Shown: positions 51,775 to 60,727 of the stretch, in pieces
How positions within the stretch are numbered: position 1 is the first letter of the stretch
Layout: each line of letters starts with the position of its first letter
From: CAIKZZ01 sp035604595
GTDB taxonomy: Bacteria; Pseudomonadota; Gammaproteobacteria; Steroidobacterales; Steroidobacteraceae
DNA: 64,000 bases
Reading direction: 5' to 3'
NCBI GenBank assembly: GCA_035604595.1
Contig: DATNIE010000028.1
Span: 1 to 64,000, forward strand
The notes under the pieces: model-generated
The model's input: the letters and a program-made list of their open reading frames with translations, nothing else
Database searches by the model: none
Told to the model about the DNA's origin: nothing
Translations under genes and position numbers: made by a program

Positions 51775-52785
51775 ATGACGAGTACCACGCCGCAGAACGC
51801 ACCGTTCGGCAGCATCCTGACCGATGTGATGGCGATCGCCTGGTTCCACCGGGGCGAGTGGCGGCCGCACACCCTCAAGGCCGTCGGTCCCATCGAGATT
51901 CACCCGGCGGCGCACGCGCTGCACTATGGCAGTGAGTGCTTCGAGGGCTTCAAGGCCTACAAGTGGGCCGACGGCAGCGTGCACGTGTTCCGGATGGACC
52001 GGCACATCGAGCGGCTGCGCCAGAGCGCGCGCGCGCTGGTGCTGCCAGAGCCCGATGCAGGGCAGGTCGCGCAGATGGTTACCGAGGTGATCGACCGCTG
52101 CCGCTCGGCGGTGCCGGATGCGCCGGGCGCGCTGTACCTGCGGCCGCTGCTGTTCGGGACCATGGCCAACATCGGTGCGGCCTCGACCCCGACCGACGAG
52201 GCGTGTCTCGTCGTGCTCGCGAGCCCGGTGTGGGATTACTTCGCCGGCGGCGCCAGGCCCCTGCGGATCTATCTCGAGGAGCACGCGACGCGCTGCGCCT
52301 CGCGGCTCGGCGTCGTCAAGACCGGCGGCAACTACGCGGCGGCCCTCGGACCCACGCTCGCCGCCCGCGCGCAGCACAAGGCCGACCAGGTGCTGTTCTG
52401 CCCGGGCGGGGAGGTCCAGGAGACCGGCGCCGCGAACTTCCTCGCGATCCGCGACGGTGAGATCCTGACGCGCGGCCTGGACTCGACCTTTCTGCACGGC
52501 GTCACCCGCGATTCGCTGCTCAGGATGGCGCCCGACCTCGGCTTCAAGGTGGACGAGCGGATCTTCACGATCGCAGAACTCCTCGCGTGGGTGACGACCG
52601 GCGAGGCGGCGCTCTCTGGCACGGCGGCCGTGCTGTCGGGCGTCGGCACGCTGATCCGCGGTCGCGAGGAGTTCCGCGTCGGGAGCGGGGCGATCGGGCC
52701 CAACACGCAGACGCTGCGCGCGGCGCTGCTCGCGATCCAGCACGGCACCGCGCCCGACCGTCACGGCTGGCTGACGCGCGTCTGA
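51775..52785 (+). CDS. ilvE: branched-chain amino-acid aminotransferase
   Basis: Class IV PLP aminotransferase interconverting Val, Leu, Ile and their 2-oxoacids. 336 residues: AIAWFHRGEWRPHTLKAVGP, HALHYGSECFEGFKAYKWADG, RMDRHIERLRQSARALVLP, LYLRPLLFGT, VVKTGGNYAAALGPTLAA with the PLP lysine, CPGGEVQETGAANFLAI, TFLHGVTRDSLL. AAGGA nine bases before ATG 51775. It feeds the bkd complex encoded just upstream, so here a catabolic role is likely. A terminator-like hairpin follows. Confidence 0.93.
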   Translation: MTSTTPQNAPFGSILTDVMAIAWFHRGEWRPHTLKAVGPIEIHPAAHALHYGSECFEGFKAYKWADGSVHVFRMDRHIERLRQSARALVLPEPDAGQVAQMVTEVIDRCRSAVPDAPGALYLRPLLFGTMANIGAASTPTDEACLVVLASPVWDYFAGGARPLRIYLEEHATRCASRLGVVKTGGNYAAALGPTLAARAQHKADQVLFCPGGEVQETGAANFLAIRDGEILTRGLDSTFLHGVTRDSLLRMAPDLGFKVDERIFTIAELLAWVTTGEAALSGTAAVLSGVGTLIRGREEFRVGSGAIGPNTQTLRAALLAIQHGTAPDRHGWLTRV

Positions 52786-52850
52786 GCGCGGCTGGCGCCG
52801 GCCGGAATTTGCCCCGCCCGGGGCGCGTCCATCGGAGTATCCTGTGCGCC

Positions 52851-52878
52851 CGCCCGGCTCTGCCGGGCGTCGCTTTTT
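52851..52878 (+). terminator. rho-independent terminator-like hairpin in front of rhlE
   Basis: CGCCCGGC (52851-52858) and GCCGGGCG (52862-52869) form a perfect 8-base GC stem with a TCT loop, followed after four bases by five T (52874-52878). It lies 65 bases after ilvE, and nine bases before the rhlE ATG, where the T-run is followed directly by the rhlE Shine-Dalgarno GAGG. It can end the bkd-ilvE transcript, but it would also lie in the leader of rhlE if transcription starts near a -10-like TATCCT at 52838-52843. Confidence 0.7.
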
Positions 52879-52887
52879 GAGGCTGAC

Positions 52888-54237
52888 ATGCCCTTCGCCG
52901 ATCTGAAGCTGCATCCAAATCTGCTGGCCGGCGTGCGCGAGCTCGGCTTCACGCGGCCCACGCCGATCCAGGCGGATGCGATTCCGCCGGCGCTCGCCGG
53001 CCGCGACGTGCTCGCGTGCGCGCAGACCGGCAGCGGCAAGACCGCCGCGTTCATGCTGCCGATCCTGAGCCGCCTGATGGACAAGCCGCGCGGCCGGACC
53101 CGGGCGCTGGTGATTGCCCCGACGCGGGAACTCGCGGCGCAGATCCTCGAGGACCTCGAGGACCTCGCCGTGCACACCCCGCTGAATGGCGCGGCGATCT
53201 TCGGCGGGGTCGGCATGGGCCCGCAGGAACATGCCTTCAGGAGCGGGGTCGACGTCATCGTCGCGACGCCCGGCCGGCTGCTCGATCACTTTCGCCAGCC
53301 CTACGCCAAGCTCGACGGCCTCGAGGTGCTGGTGCTCGACGAGGCCGACCGGATGCTCGACATGGGCTTCCTGCCAGACATCCGGCGCGTGCTCCGGCAC
53401 GTGCCGGCGAAGCGCCAGACGCTGTTCTTCAGCGCGACGATGCCGCCACCGATCGCCGCGCTCGCCCGCGAGATACTGCGTGACCCGGCGATGATCAACC
53501 TCGAGCGCCAGTCGAACCCACCGGTCGGAATTACCCAGGCCGTCTATCCGGTCGCGCAGGAACTGAAGTCGCTGCTGTTTCTGGCGCTCTTGAGCCGCGG
53601 CGACATGAACGAGGCGCTGGTGTTCACGCGCACCAAGCACCGTGCCAACCGGCTGTGCGAGTTCCTGGTCAAGCGCGGCATCGCCGCCGAGCGCATTCAC
53701 GGCAACCGCTCGCAGGCGCAGCGCACCGCGGCCCTCGAGGGCTTCAAGCACGGCCGCTTCCGCGTGCTCGTGGCCACCGACATTGCGGCGCGGGGCATCG
53801 ACGTCGAGGCGCTGGGTCACGTCGTCAACTTCGACGTGCCGCAGGTGCCGGAGGACTACATCCACCGGATTGGCCGTACCGGCCGGGCGGATGCCGTGGG
53901 CGATGCGTTCACGCTGGTCGCGCGCGACGAGGAGGGCGATCTCGCGGCGATCGAGCGCGTGCTCGGCAAGCGCCTGCCGCGCGTGACGGTACCCGACTTC
54001 GACTACGGCGCACGCCCCGAGGGCAAGCTCGAGATCCCGCTCGCCGAGCGCATCGCGGCGATCCGCGCCCACAAGGCCGGGGACCGCGCACGGACGCACG
54101 CGAAGCAGCAGCGGCGCGGCGGCGGCGGCAGCGCCGGCTCCGGCCACGGCGGTGGCACGGGAGGCCGCGGCGGCGGGGGCGGTGGACACCGCTCGTCGGG
54201 CAGTCGGCGTTTCGGCGGGCCGCGCTCCCCGCGCTGA
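52888..54237 (+). CDS. rhlE: DEAD-box RNA helicase, RhlE type
   Basis: ATP-dependent RNA unwinding, typically in ribosome assembly and RNA decay. 449 residues: Q motif (GFTRPTPIQADAIPPALAGRD), AQTGSGKTAAFMLP, APTRELAAQI, TPGRLLDHF, VLDEADRMLDMGF, FFSATMP, then domain 2 with ALVFTRTKHRANRL, ATDIAARGIDVEAL and YIHRIGRTGRADA. The C-terminal tail (about 400-449) is Gly/Arg-rich (RRGGGGSAGSGHGGGTGGRG), a likely RNA-contact region. GAGG lies five bases before ATG 52888. Confidence 0.92.
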   Translation: MPFADLKLHPNLLAGVRELGFTRPTPIQADAIPPALAGRDVLACAQTGSGKTAAFMLPILSRLMDKPRGRTRALVIAPTRELAAQILEDLEDLAVHTPLNGAAIFGGVGMGPQEHAFRSGVDVIVATPGRLLDHFRQPYAKLDGLEVLVLDEADRMLDMGFLPDIRRVLRHVPAKRQTLFFSATMPPPIAALAREILRDPAMINLERQSNPPVGITQAVYPVAQELKSLLFLALLSRGDMNEALVFTRTKHRANRLCEFLVKRGIAAERIHGNRSQAQRTAALEGFKHGRFRVLVATDIAARGIDVEALGHVVNFDVPQVPEDYIHRIGRTGRADAVGDAFTLVARDEEGDLAAIERVLGKRLPRVTVPDFDYGARPEGKLEIPLAERIAAIRAHKAGDRARTHAKQQRRGGGGSAGSGHGGGTGGRGGGGGGHRSSGSRRFGGPRSPR

Positions 54238-54247
54238 GCCGGAGCCG

Positions 54248-55429
54248 CTACGCCGCGGTCGGCGGGCCGGCGATGAGCATTCCGGGATGGAGCTCGGCGA
54301 CCGAGCGGCAGCCGAGCTGGCCGAGCACGCGGTGCAGCTCGCTCTCTAGGATCTCGAGCGCCTTGCGGGCGCCGGCCTCGCCGCCGGCAGCGAGCCCGTA
54401 GAGCGCCGGCCGGCCGATCATCACGGCGTGGGCCCCGAGTGCCACGGCCTTGGCGAGGTCGCTGCCGCGGCGAAAGCCGCTGTCGATCAGGATCGTGATC
54501 TTGTCGCGGTAGCCGCGCGCGATCTCGGGCAGGACCTCGAGCGGGGCCACCGAGGTGTCGAGCTGGCGGCCACCGTGGTTCGTCAGGACAATTCCGTCGC
54601 AGCCAAGCTTGACCGCGCGCTCGGCGTCCTCGGATGCGAGCACACCCTTGATCAGCAGCCGCCGCGGCCACCGGTCGCGCAGCCGCGCGACGTCATCCCA
54701 GTTGATCGTCTGCTCGAACAGCTTCGGAATGATCGTCACGCCCGCGCGGGCGCTGCGCGCCTCGGGCGGCAGGAAATCCGCGACGTTCACGAAGCGCGGA
54801 ATTCCATGGAGCGCCACCTCCCACAGCCAGCGCGGATGCACGAGCACGTCGAGCGCGCTGCGCAGCGTCAGCCAGCCGGGAGCTGTGAAGCTCCGCTGGT
54901 TCCACTCGCGCGCGCCGAATACGTTGGCGTCGGTCGTAAACACCAGCGCCTCGCAGCCCGCCTCGTCGGCGCGGCGCATGATGTCGGCGGTGATCGCCGG
55001 CTCGTTGAACACGTAGAGCTGCACCCACAGCCGCCCGCCCTCGACCGCGACCTCGTTCGGCCGGGCATTGCCGACGGTGCTGAGGCAAAACGGGATGCCG
55101 GCGCCGTGGGCCGCCCGCGCGAGCAGCACATCCCCGGACGGGCGCAGCATGCCGTTGCTGCCCATCGGAGCGATGACCGCCGGAAAGGCGAGCGGCAGAC
55201 CGAACAGCGTCGTGCGGCAGTGGCGCGTGCTGGTGTCGATGAGCGTGCGCGGCGCGAAGCGGTAGGCATCGAAAGCCTGCCGGTTGCGCTTGAGCGCGAG
55301 TTCGTCCTCGGCGCCGCCCTCGACGTACTCGAATGCGAAGTCGGGCGTCCGCCGCCGGGCGAGGCCGCGCAGTTCCTCGATCGTGATCGCGCGCCGGAAA
55401 TCCCGGCCGGAATAGTAGCGGCGGCGCGT
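54248..55429 (-). CDS. FMN-dependent alpha-hydroxy-acid dehydrogenase, start codon non-canonical
   Basis: LldD/glycolate oxidase/mandelate dehydrogenase family, oxidising an L-2-hydroxy acid with FMN. The conserved protein begins RRYYSGRDFRRAITIEELRGLARR and continues FEYVEGGAEDE (FMN domain start), LAFPAVIAPMGSNGM, PFCLSTVGNA, LWVQLYVFN, VFTTDANVFGAREW, LIKGVLASEDAERAV, GIVLTNHGGRQLD (catalytic His and Arg), ILIDSGFRRGSDLAKAVALGA. No ATG, GTG or TTG exists in frame between the stop at 55481 and ATG 55165, which would delete about 88 conserved residues. The best position is ACG 55429. Physiological substrate unknown. Confidence 0.75.
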   Translation of the reverse strand, partial: TRRRYYSGRDFRRAITIEELRGLARRRTPDFAFEYVEGGAEDELALKRNRQAFDAYRFAPRTLIDTSTRHCRTTLFGLPLAFPAVIAPMGSNGMLRPSGDVLLARAAHGAGIPFCLSTVGNARPNEVAVEGGRLWVQLYVFNEPAITADIMRRADEAGCEALVFTTDANVFGAREWNQRSFTAPGWLTLRSALDVLVHPRWLWEVALHGIPRFVNVADFLPPEARSARAGVTIIPKLFEQTINWDDVARLRDRWPRRLLIKGVLASEDAERAVKLGCDGIVLTNHGGRQLDTSVAPLEVLPEIARGYRDKITILIDSGFRRGSDLAKAVALGAHAVMIGRPALYGLAAGGEAGARKALEILESELHRVLGQLGCRSVAELHPGMLIAGPPTAA

Positions 55430-55439
55430 AGCGGCGGCC

Positions 55440-56156
55440 TCAGCCGGTGAAGAAGCCCATCTTGACCCCGGCCAGCGTGATCACGTCGTTGTCGGCGAGG
55501 CGCCTCGCCTGGGCGCCGATCGGCGTGCCGTTGACCAGCGGGAAATCGTCCGGCTTGCCGGCGTCGACGTGCACGAGGTAGAAGCCGTCGGCGCGGCGCG
55601 TGATGGCGGCGACCTGGACGCCCGGACGTCCGAGCGTGGTCAGCGCCTTCACGAGTTCGAGCTCGCGGCCGGCAAAGGTCCCGGACAGCACCTGCAGCTT
55701 CGCCTTCGGCGGCGCGACCGGGCCGCCGCCGGCGCCGTCGCCGCGCGCGGCGGGCGCCGCGCGCACCGGCTCCGGTTCCGCCTTCGTGGCGCGGACCCGC
55801 TCCTCGATCGCGGCCGACGGGTTGATCACCATCGTCTTCTCGAACTCGTCGGGCTCGCTCTCGGCGGCCTGGTTGTCGATGAAACGCAGCTGGTGGTGGC
55901 CGCAGGTGATCACATCGCCGTGCTGCAGCGCGTGCTTCTTGATCAGCTTGCCGTTGACGTAGGTGCCGTTGGTGCTGTTCAGATCCTCGAGGAACGAGTC
56001 GTTGAGGATGTTGATGATGAGCGCGTGGTGGCCGCTGACGGCCGCATTGTCGATGCGCACGTCATTGTCTGGGAGGCGGCCGATCGTGTACCGCTCCTTG
56101 TTCATGTTGTACTCGGCGAGGACCTGACTATCCAAGCTGAGAAGCAATCTAGCCAT
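55440..56156 (-). CDS. double-FHA phosphothreonine-reader protein
   Basis: 238 residues. First FHA domain about 20-95 with the phosphothreonine-binding residues (ERYTIGRLPDNDVRI, VSGHHALI, LEDLNSTNGTYVNG). A linker with FEKTMVI, which resembles the threonine phosphorylation site used by kinases of this class. A second, degenerate FHA about 150-235 (LQVLSGTFAGRELEL, TLGRPGVQVAAITRRADG, PLVNGTPIG). It follows the kinase and phosphatase genes on the same strand and is their probable substrate and adaptor. Confidence 0.88.
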   Translation of the reverse strand: MARLLLSLDSQVLAEYNMNKERYTIGRLPDNDVRIDNAAVSGHHALIINILNDSFLEDLNSTNGTYVNGKLIKKHALQHGDVITCGHHQLRFIDNQAAESEPDEFEKTMVINPSAAIEERVRATKAEPEPVRAAPAARGDGAGGGPVAPPKAKLQVLSGTFAGRELELVKALTTLGRPGVQVAAITRRADGFYLVHVDAGKPDDFPLVNGTPIGAQARRLADNDVITLAGVKMGFFTG

Positions 56157-56177
56157 GAAACGTCGTCCTTACGTGCG

Positions 56178-57008
56178 TCAACCGAACCAGCTCAAGATTC
56201 TGTTAAGTATGCCTCGCCGTGCGGGGAACGAGTCAATGACTTCGGTCACGATCACGGAGATGTTGTCCCGACCGCCATGGTCGTTCGACAGCGTGATCAG
56301 CTGTTGAGCGGCCGTGTCAAGATTATCATTGAACGTGTTGATTGTTAAGTGAATATCCTCATCTTCCACCATGTCGGACAAGCCGTCCGAGCACAGCACG
56401 TACTGGTCGCCCTTCTCGACGGGGTGCTCGTGGATCTCGATCTCGACCGACGGCTCGACCCCGAGCGCGCGCGTCACGTAGTTCTTGTTGGTCGACCGCG
56501 CAGCCTCCTCCTGTGAGTAAAAGCCCCGGTCCACGAGCTCCTGGAGCAGGGAGTGGTCCATCGTCAGGCGCTCGAACCGCTCGCCGCGCATGCGGTAGAG
56601 CCGCGAGTCGCCCACGTGGGCGGTCGTGACCTTGTCGTCGTAGAAGAGGGCCGCGACGACCGTGGTGCCCATTCCCTCGCACTGCGGCTGGGTCTTGGAG
56701 GTCTGGTGGATGATCTTGTTGGCTCGAAGGATGGCGTCCCTGAGGATGATGCTGGTTCGCATGTACCCGGTGGTCCGGTCGACGCCATCGAGGTGCTGGT
56801 CCTGGAACGCCTCACGCACGAGATTGACGATCGTCTTGACTGCGATCCCGCTCGCGACCTCGCCGGCGTTGTAGCCGCCCATGCCGTCGGCCAGCACGTA
56901 CAGGCCGATCTCCGGCTCGACGCCAATCGTGTCCTCGTTGTGCTCCCGCACGCGTCCGGTATCCGTGAGCGCGACGCTCTTGACCTTGTTGCGCATGTCC
57001 AGGCTCAC
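56178..57008 (-). CDS. PP2C-family Ser/Thr protein phosphatase
   Basis: 276 residues of the bacterial PP2C (Stp1/PstP) type: SVALTDTGRVREHNEDTIG, YVLADGMGGYNAGEVAS (metal-binding Asp), GMGTTVVAALFYDDKVTTAHVGDSRLYRMR, LTMDHSLLQELVDRG, VTRALGVEP, YVLCSDGLSDMV, GGRDNISVIV. All metal-binding aspartates appear present. GTG 57008 overlaps the kinase stop (GTGA), so kinase and phosphatase are co-translated. Its probable job is to reverse phosphorylation by that kinase. Confidence 0.93.
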   Translation of the reverse strand: MSLDMRNKVKSVALTDTGRVREHNEDTIGVEPEIGLYVLADGMGGYNAGEVASGIAVKTIVNLVREAFQDQHLDGVDRTTGYMRTSIILRDAILRANKIIHQTSKTQPQCEGMGTTVVAALFYDDKVTTAHVGDSRLYRMRGERFERLTMDHSLLQELVDRGFYSQEEAARSTNKNYVTRALGVEPSVEIEIHEHPVEKGDQYVLCSDGLSDMVEDEDIHLTINTFNDNLDTAAQQLITLSNDHGGRDNISVIVTEVIDSFPARRGILNRILSWFG

Positions 57009-59251
57009 GCGGCGAGCGCCCGCGCGCAGGTCCTGACGGCGGCCGCCATCTCGCCCCCGGTCTGAAAGCGCGCCGCCGGGTCCTTCTGCAGGGCCCGGTC
57101 GATGATCGCTGACACGCAGGCGGGGAGGTCTGGGCGGATGGTCCGGAGCGGCGGGGGCGGTGCGTTGGCGATCCTATCCATGAGTCCGGTCATCGAGTCC
57201 GCCCGGAACGGAAGCTGCCCGGTCGTCAGCTGAAATAACGTAACACCGAGCGCGAACAAGTCGGTGCGTCCGGTCACATTCCGTCCCTCGAGCTGCTCCG
57301 GGGCCATGAACGAGGGCGTACCGAGCACGATGCCGCTGCGGGTCGCGCTCGAGTTCGTCAGGCGCGCGATGCCGAAATCGGTGATCTTGGTCTCGAGCGT
57401 CTGCGGATCGAACATGACGTTGGCCGGCTTGATGTCCCGGTGGATCACGTTCTGGGCGTGCGCGTAGTCGAGCGCATCGGCGATCCGCGCAACGACCTCG
57501 AGAGCCTGGGACGGCGGCAGCAGGCGGTCGGACGCCGCGTACTCGCTCAGGAGCCTGCCGTTCAAGTACTCCATCGCGATCCAGGCAATTCCGCCGTCCT
57601 CGCCCGCATCGTGCACCGTCACGATCCCGGGATGCTTCAGGCGCCCGGCCATCTCGGCTTCGCGGAAGAACCGTTCGCGTGCCTCGGCGAGCTCGGTCTC
57701 GGTGAACTCCTCGACGATCGGGATCGCCTTGATCGCGACGACGCGATTGATCCGCGGGTCGCGGCCGAGGTAGACGGTGCCCATCGCGCCGCGCCCGAGC
57801 TCGCGCTCGAGCTCGTAGCGGCCGAGCTTCGGCTTCGAGGGCTTCTTCGCCCGGCCCAGCAGCACGTCGGCGACGTCCGACGGCGTCGGCTCGACGCGGC
57901 GTGCCTCGAGGGTCTGGCTGATGTTGCGCAGCGAGGGGGCGGGCGCCGGACCCGGAGCCGCCGGCGGGGAGCGCCCGGCGGAGGCGGCCGAGCCCTTCGG
58001 AGCGGGCGGCGTGGCGGCATAACGCTGCCACGGCGGCTCGGTCGCCACCGCGCGTGCGCGGGGGCTTGGCGCATCCGGCACCACCCAGACGGCGAGCGTG
58101 GCGAGGACGAGTCCGAGGGACGCCTCGAGCAGCGGTATCCAGACGCGCGCCTCGGCGAGCAGCACGAGTTCGGCAGCGATGAGCACGAACGCCGTGAACA
58201 GCACCGCGGCCGCGCGCGGGGCCGGGGAGAGCGCCGGCGCCGCGAGCGCGGCGAAGGCGATCGCGGCGAGCAGCAGCACGAAGGTTGCGAGCCGTGCGAG
58301 GCGCGCCCGGACGAAGTAGCTGCCCGATTCGAGACTCGTCAGGCGCTGGGCGAGCGCCTCGCCGAGCGTGAGCCCCGGGCCGGTCGGCGTCGCGATCAGC
58401 GCGGTGCCGCGGCCGATGACTAGGATCTGCTGCGCGAGCTGGGTCACAGCAACCCGGCCGGCCGCGAGGTCGGCGAGCGTGACCGACGGTGTGCCGCCCT
58501 GCTCGCCGGCCCGCCGGCCGTACTGGGGCACCCAGCCGCTCGCGGAGTCGGTGCGCAGCAGCGTCTCGCCGACCCGGATGCCCTGCGGAGTCATCCGCGC
58601 ATCGGCCAGGCTCGCGCCGTGGGCCGCGAGCCAGGCCGCGAAGGTTGCGGACGGTGCGGAGGGCCGGGGGCCGAGGCGGCCGAGGAGGCGGTCGCGCCGT
58701 GCGACCCCGTCGGCATCGGGGGCCGCCGCAGGCTCGATTCCGATGCCGCGCGCGGCGCTCGCAAAGCGCTCGAGCGGCGTCGCGGTGGGGGTGCCGAGCA
58801 GCACGACATTCCCGGCGGCCCGGATCGCCCGTTCGAGCTGCGCGTCGTGGTCGAGTTCGGCGGCCCAGGCCGTCAGACGCGCCCGCATGGATGGATCGGG
58901 CGAGGAGTCCACACCCTCCAGAAATGAGCGGACGCGGGCGAGATCGGCGCTGTCGCTCGACTGCTCGAGCGGCACGGCAAGCAAGATCGCCCGGGCACCG
59001 GCGAGGTGCGCGGCATCGATCGCATGGGCCAGGTCGCCGCGCAGGCGTCCGGTGTCAGCGGTCCCCTCGCCGGTGTCGGCCCAGAGCACCCGCCCACCCT
59101 CGGACGCGTTCTCGGCCCCCTGCAGCAGGGCGAGTGGCAGGCCCGCGAGGCGGGCCTCGAAGTCCCGTGCCGGCCAGAGCAGAAGCCCGGCCGCGAGTCC
59201 GATGACCACCGTCGCGACCGCCAGCGGACGAAAAAGGGGATGGGTTTGCAT
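57005..59251 (-). CDS. membrane Ser/Thr kinase with extracytoplasmic CHASE2 domain
   Basis: 748 residues. N-terminal TM (about 9-27), a periplasmic CHASE2 sensor about 28-315 (FEARLAGLPLALLQG, AIDAAHLAGARAILLAVPLEQ, ALAQRLTSLESGSYFVR), three more TM helices about 318-395, a Pro/Ala linker, and a cytoplasmic kinase from about 477: LGRYELERELGRGAMGTVYLG, VVAIKAI, VIHRDIKPANVMFD, TDFGIAR, GTPSFMAPEQLEG. All kinase catalytic residues are present. In the CHASE2 family the ligand is usually unknown. ATG 59251 is preferred to TTG 59254. Divergent from radA. Confidence 0.92.
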   Translation of the reverse strand: MQTHPLFRPLAVATVVIGLAAGLLLWPARDFEARLAGLPLALLQGAENASEGGRVLWADTGEGTADTGRLRGDLAHAIDAAHLAGARAILLAVPLEQSSDSADLARVRSFLEGVDSSPDPSMRARLTAWAAELDHDAQLERAIRAAGNVVLLGTPTATPLERFASAARGIGIEPAAAPDADGVARRDRLLGRLGPRPSAPSATFAAWLAAHGASLADARMTPQGIRVGETLLRTDSASGWVPQYGRRAGEQGGTPSVTLADLAAGRVAVTQLAQQILVIGRGTALIATPTGPGLTLGEALAQRLTSLESGSYFVRARLARLATFVLLLAAIAFAALAAPALSPAPRAAAVLFTAFVLIAAELVLLAEARVWIPLLEASLGLVLATLAVWVVPDAPSPRARAVATEPPWQRYAATPPAPKGSAASAGRSPPAAPGPAPAPSLRNISQTLEARRVEPTPSDVADVLLGRAKKPSKPKLGRYELERELGRGAMGTVYLGRDPRINRVVAIKAIPIVEEFTETELAEARERFFREAEMAGRLKHPGIVTVHDAGEDGGIAWIAMEYLNGRLLSEYAASDRLLPPSQALEVVARIADALDYAHAQNVIHRDIKPANVMFDPQTLETKITDFGIARLTNSSATRSGIVLGTPSFMAPEQLEGRNVTGRTDLFALGVTLFQLTTGQLPFRADSMTGLMDRIANAPPPPLRTIRPDLPACVSAIIDRALQKDPAARFQTGGEMAAAVRTCARALAA

Positions 59252-59356
59252 CAACCGCTGCTTTCCACGACGCCGGCGAGTCTAGCGGAGCCGGGCCGTC
59301 GCGTCGCGGGGCGCGTCACGGTCGCGGCAAAAAGGGGCTCTGTTAGCATCTCCCCG

Positions 59357-60721
59357 GTGAACAGCCGGTCCCGGACGGTGTACGTGTGCAGCGCCTGTGG
59401 CGATGCGGCGCCCAAGTGGCAGGGCCAGTGCCCGGCGTGCGGGGAGTGGAACACGCTGTCTGCGCTCAGCGCGCCGAGAGCGGCCGCCAGCCGGGGCGCC
59501 GCGCGCACCGCCCCGCCGCAGCCGGCCAGCGCGCGCACGCTCGGGGCGGACGGAACCGAGGACGCACAGCGCCTGCCGACCGGCTCCGCCGAGTTCGACC
59601 GGGTGCTCGGCGGCGGGCTGGTCGCGGGCTCCGTCACGCTGATCGGCGGCGATCCGGGAATCGGCAAGTCGACGCTGTTGCTGCAGGCGGCCGCCGCGGT
59701 CGCGGCCGAGGTCCCGGTCCTGTATGCCACCGGCGAGGAGAGCCTCAAGCAAGTCGGCCTCAGGGCCCGGCGCCTCGGGCTCGGCCAGGCGCCGCTCGGA
59801 TTGCTGGCCGAGACCGAGGTCGAGGCGGTGATCGCCGCGGCCGAGACCGGCTTGGCGCGCCTGCTGATCATCGACTCGATCCAGACGATGGCGAGCCGGG
59901 AGGTCGAGGCGAGCCCGGGATCGGTGTCCCAATTGCGCGAGTCCGCTGCCCGCTTCATCGCCCACGCCAAGCGCAGCGGCACGGCCGTCGTGCTGATCGG
60001 CCACGTGACCAAGGAAGGGGTCATCGCCGGTCCGCGCGTGCTCGAGCACCTGGTCGACACCGTGTTGTATTTCGAGAGCGACGCCGGCACTCGCTTCAGG
60101 GTCGTGCGCACGATCAAGAACCGGTTCGGCGCCGCCAACGAGATCGGCGTGTTCGCGATGGACGAGCACGGGCTCAAGGCAGTCAAGAACCCGTCCGCGA
60201 TCTTCCTGTCGCGCCACGCCACGCCGGTGCCGGGAAGCCTTGTCACCGTGACCTGCGAGGGCACGCGCCCGATGCTGATCGAGGTGCAGGCACTCGTCGA
60301 TGACTCGCGCGCGCAGCTGCCGCGCCGCGTCGCCGTCGGCATCGACGCAAACCGCCTGTCGCTGCTGATCGCCGTGCTGCACCGGCACGGCCGCATCGCG
60401 CTGCACGCGCACGATGTGTACGTCAACGTCGTCGGGGGGGTGCGGGTCGAGGAGACGGCCGCGGACCTCGCCGTGCTGCTGACGGCGGTATCGAGCCTCG
60501 AGAGCCGGGCGCTGCCGCAGGACCTCGTCGTGTTCGGCGAGCTCGGGCTCGCCGGCGAGATCCGGCCGGTGCCGTTCGGCGAGGAGCGGCTGCGCGAGGC
60601 GGCCAAGCACGGCTTTCACCGCGCGATCGTGCCGTCGGGCAATGCGCCGCGAAAGCCGATCGAGGGACTCGCCGTGACTCAAGTGAGGCGGCTCGAGGAG
60701 GCCCTCGCCGCCGCGCGCTGA
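59357..60721 (+). CDS. radA: DNA repair protein RadA
   Basis: RecA-like branch-migration helicase of recombination. 454 residues: zinc finger at the start (YVCSACG with CPACGEW), Walker A GGDPGIGKSTLLLQ, LYATGEESLKQVGLRARRLGL, LLIIDSIQTM, the RadA-specific KNRFGAANEIGVFAM and a C-terminal Lon-protease-like domain (DVYVNVVGGVRVEETAADLAVLLT, FGELGLAGEIRPV). Start GTG 59357, preferred because the zinc finger follows at once. Confidence 0.96.
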   Translation: MNSRSRTVYVCSACGDAAPKWQGQCPACGEWNTLSALSAPRAAASRGAARTAPPQPASARTLGADGTEDAQRLPTGSAEFDRVLGGGLVAGSVTLIGGDPGIGKSTLLLQAAAAVAAEVPVLYATGEESLKQVGLRARRLGLGQAPLGLLAETEVEAVIAAAETGLARLLIIDSIQTMASREVEASPGSVSQLRESAARFIAHAKRSGTAVVLIGHVTKEGVIAGPRVLEHLVDTVLYFESDAGTRFRVVRTIKNRFGAANEIGVFAMDEHGLKAVKNPSAIFLSRHATPVPGSLVTVTCEGTRPMLIEVQALVDDSRAQLPRRVAVGIDANRLSLLIAVLHRHGRIALHAHDVYVNVVGGVRVEETAADLAVLLTAVSSLESRALPQDLVVFGELGLAGEIRPVPFGEERLREAAKHGFHRAIVPSGNAPRKPIEGLAVTQVRRLEEALAAAR

Positions 60722-60727
60722 GCTCAA

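Noticed and set aside
51646..54189. 847-codon minus-strand frame across ilvE and rhlE
   Set aside because: Antisense of well-supported enzymes; no recognisable domain.
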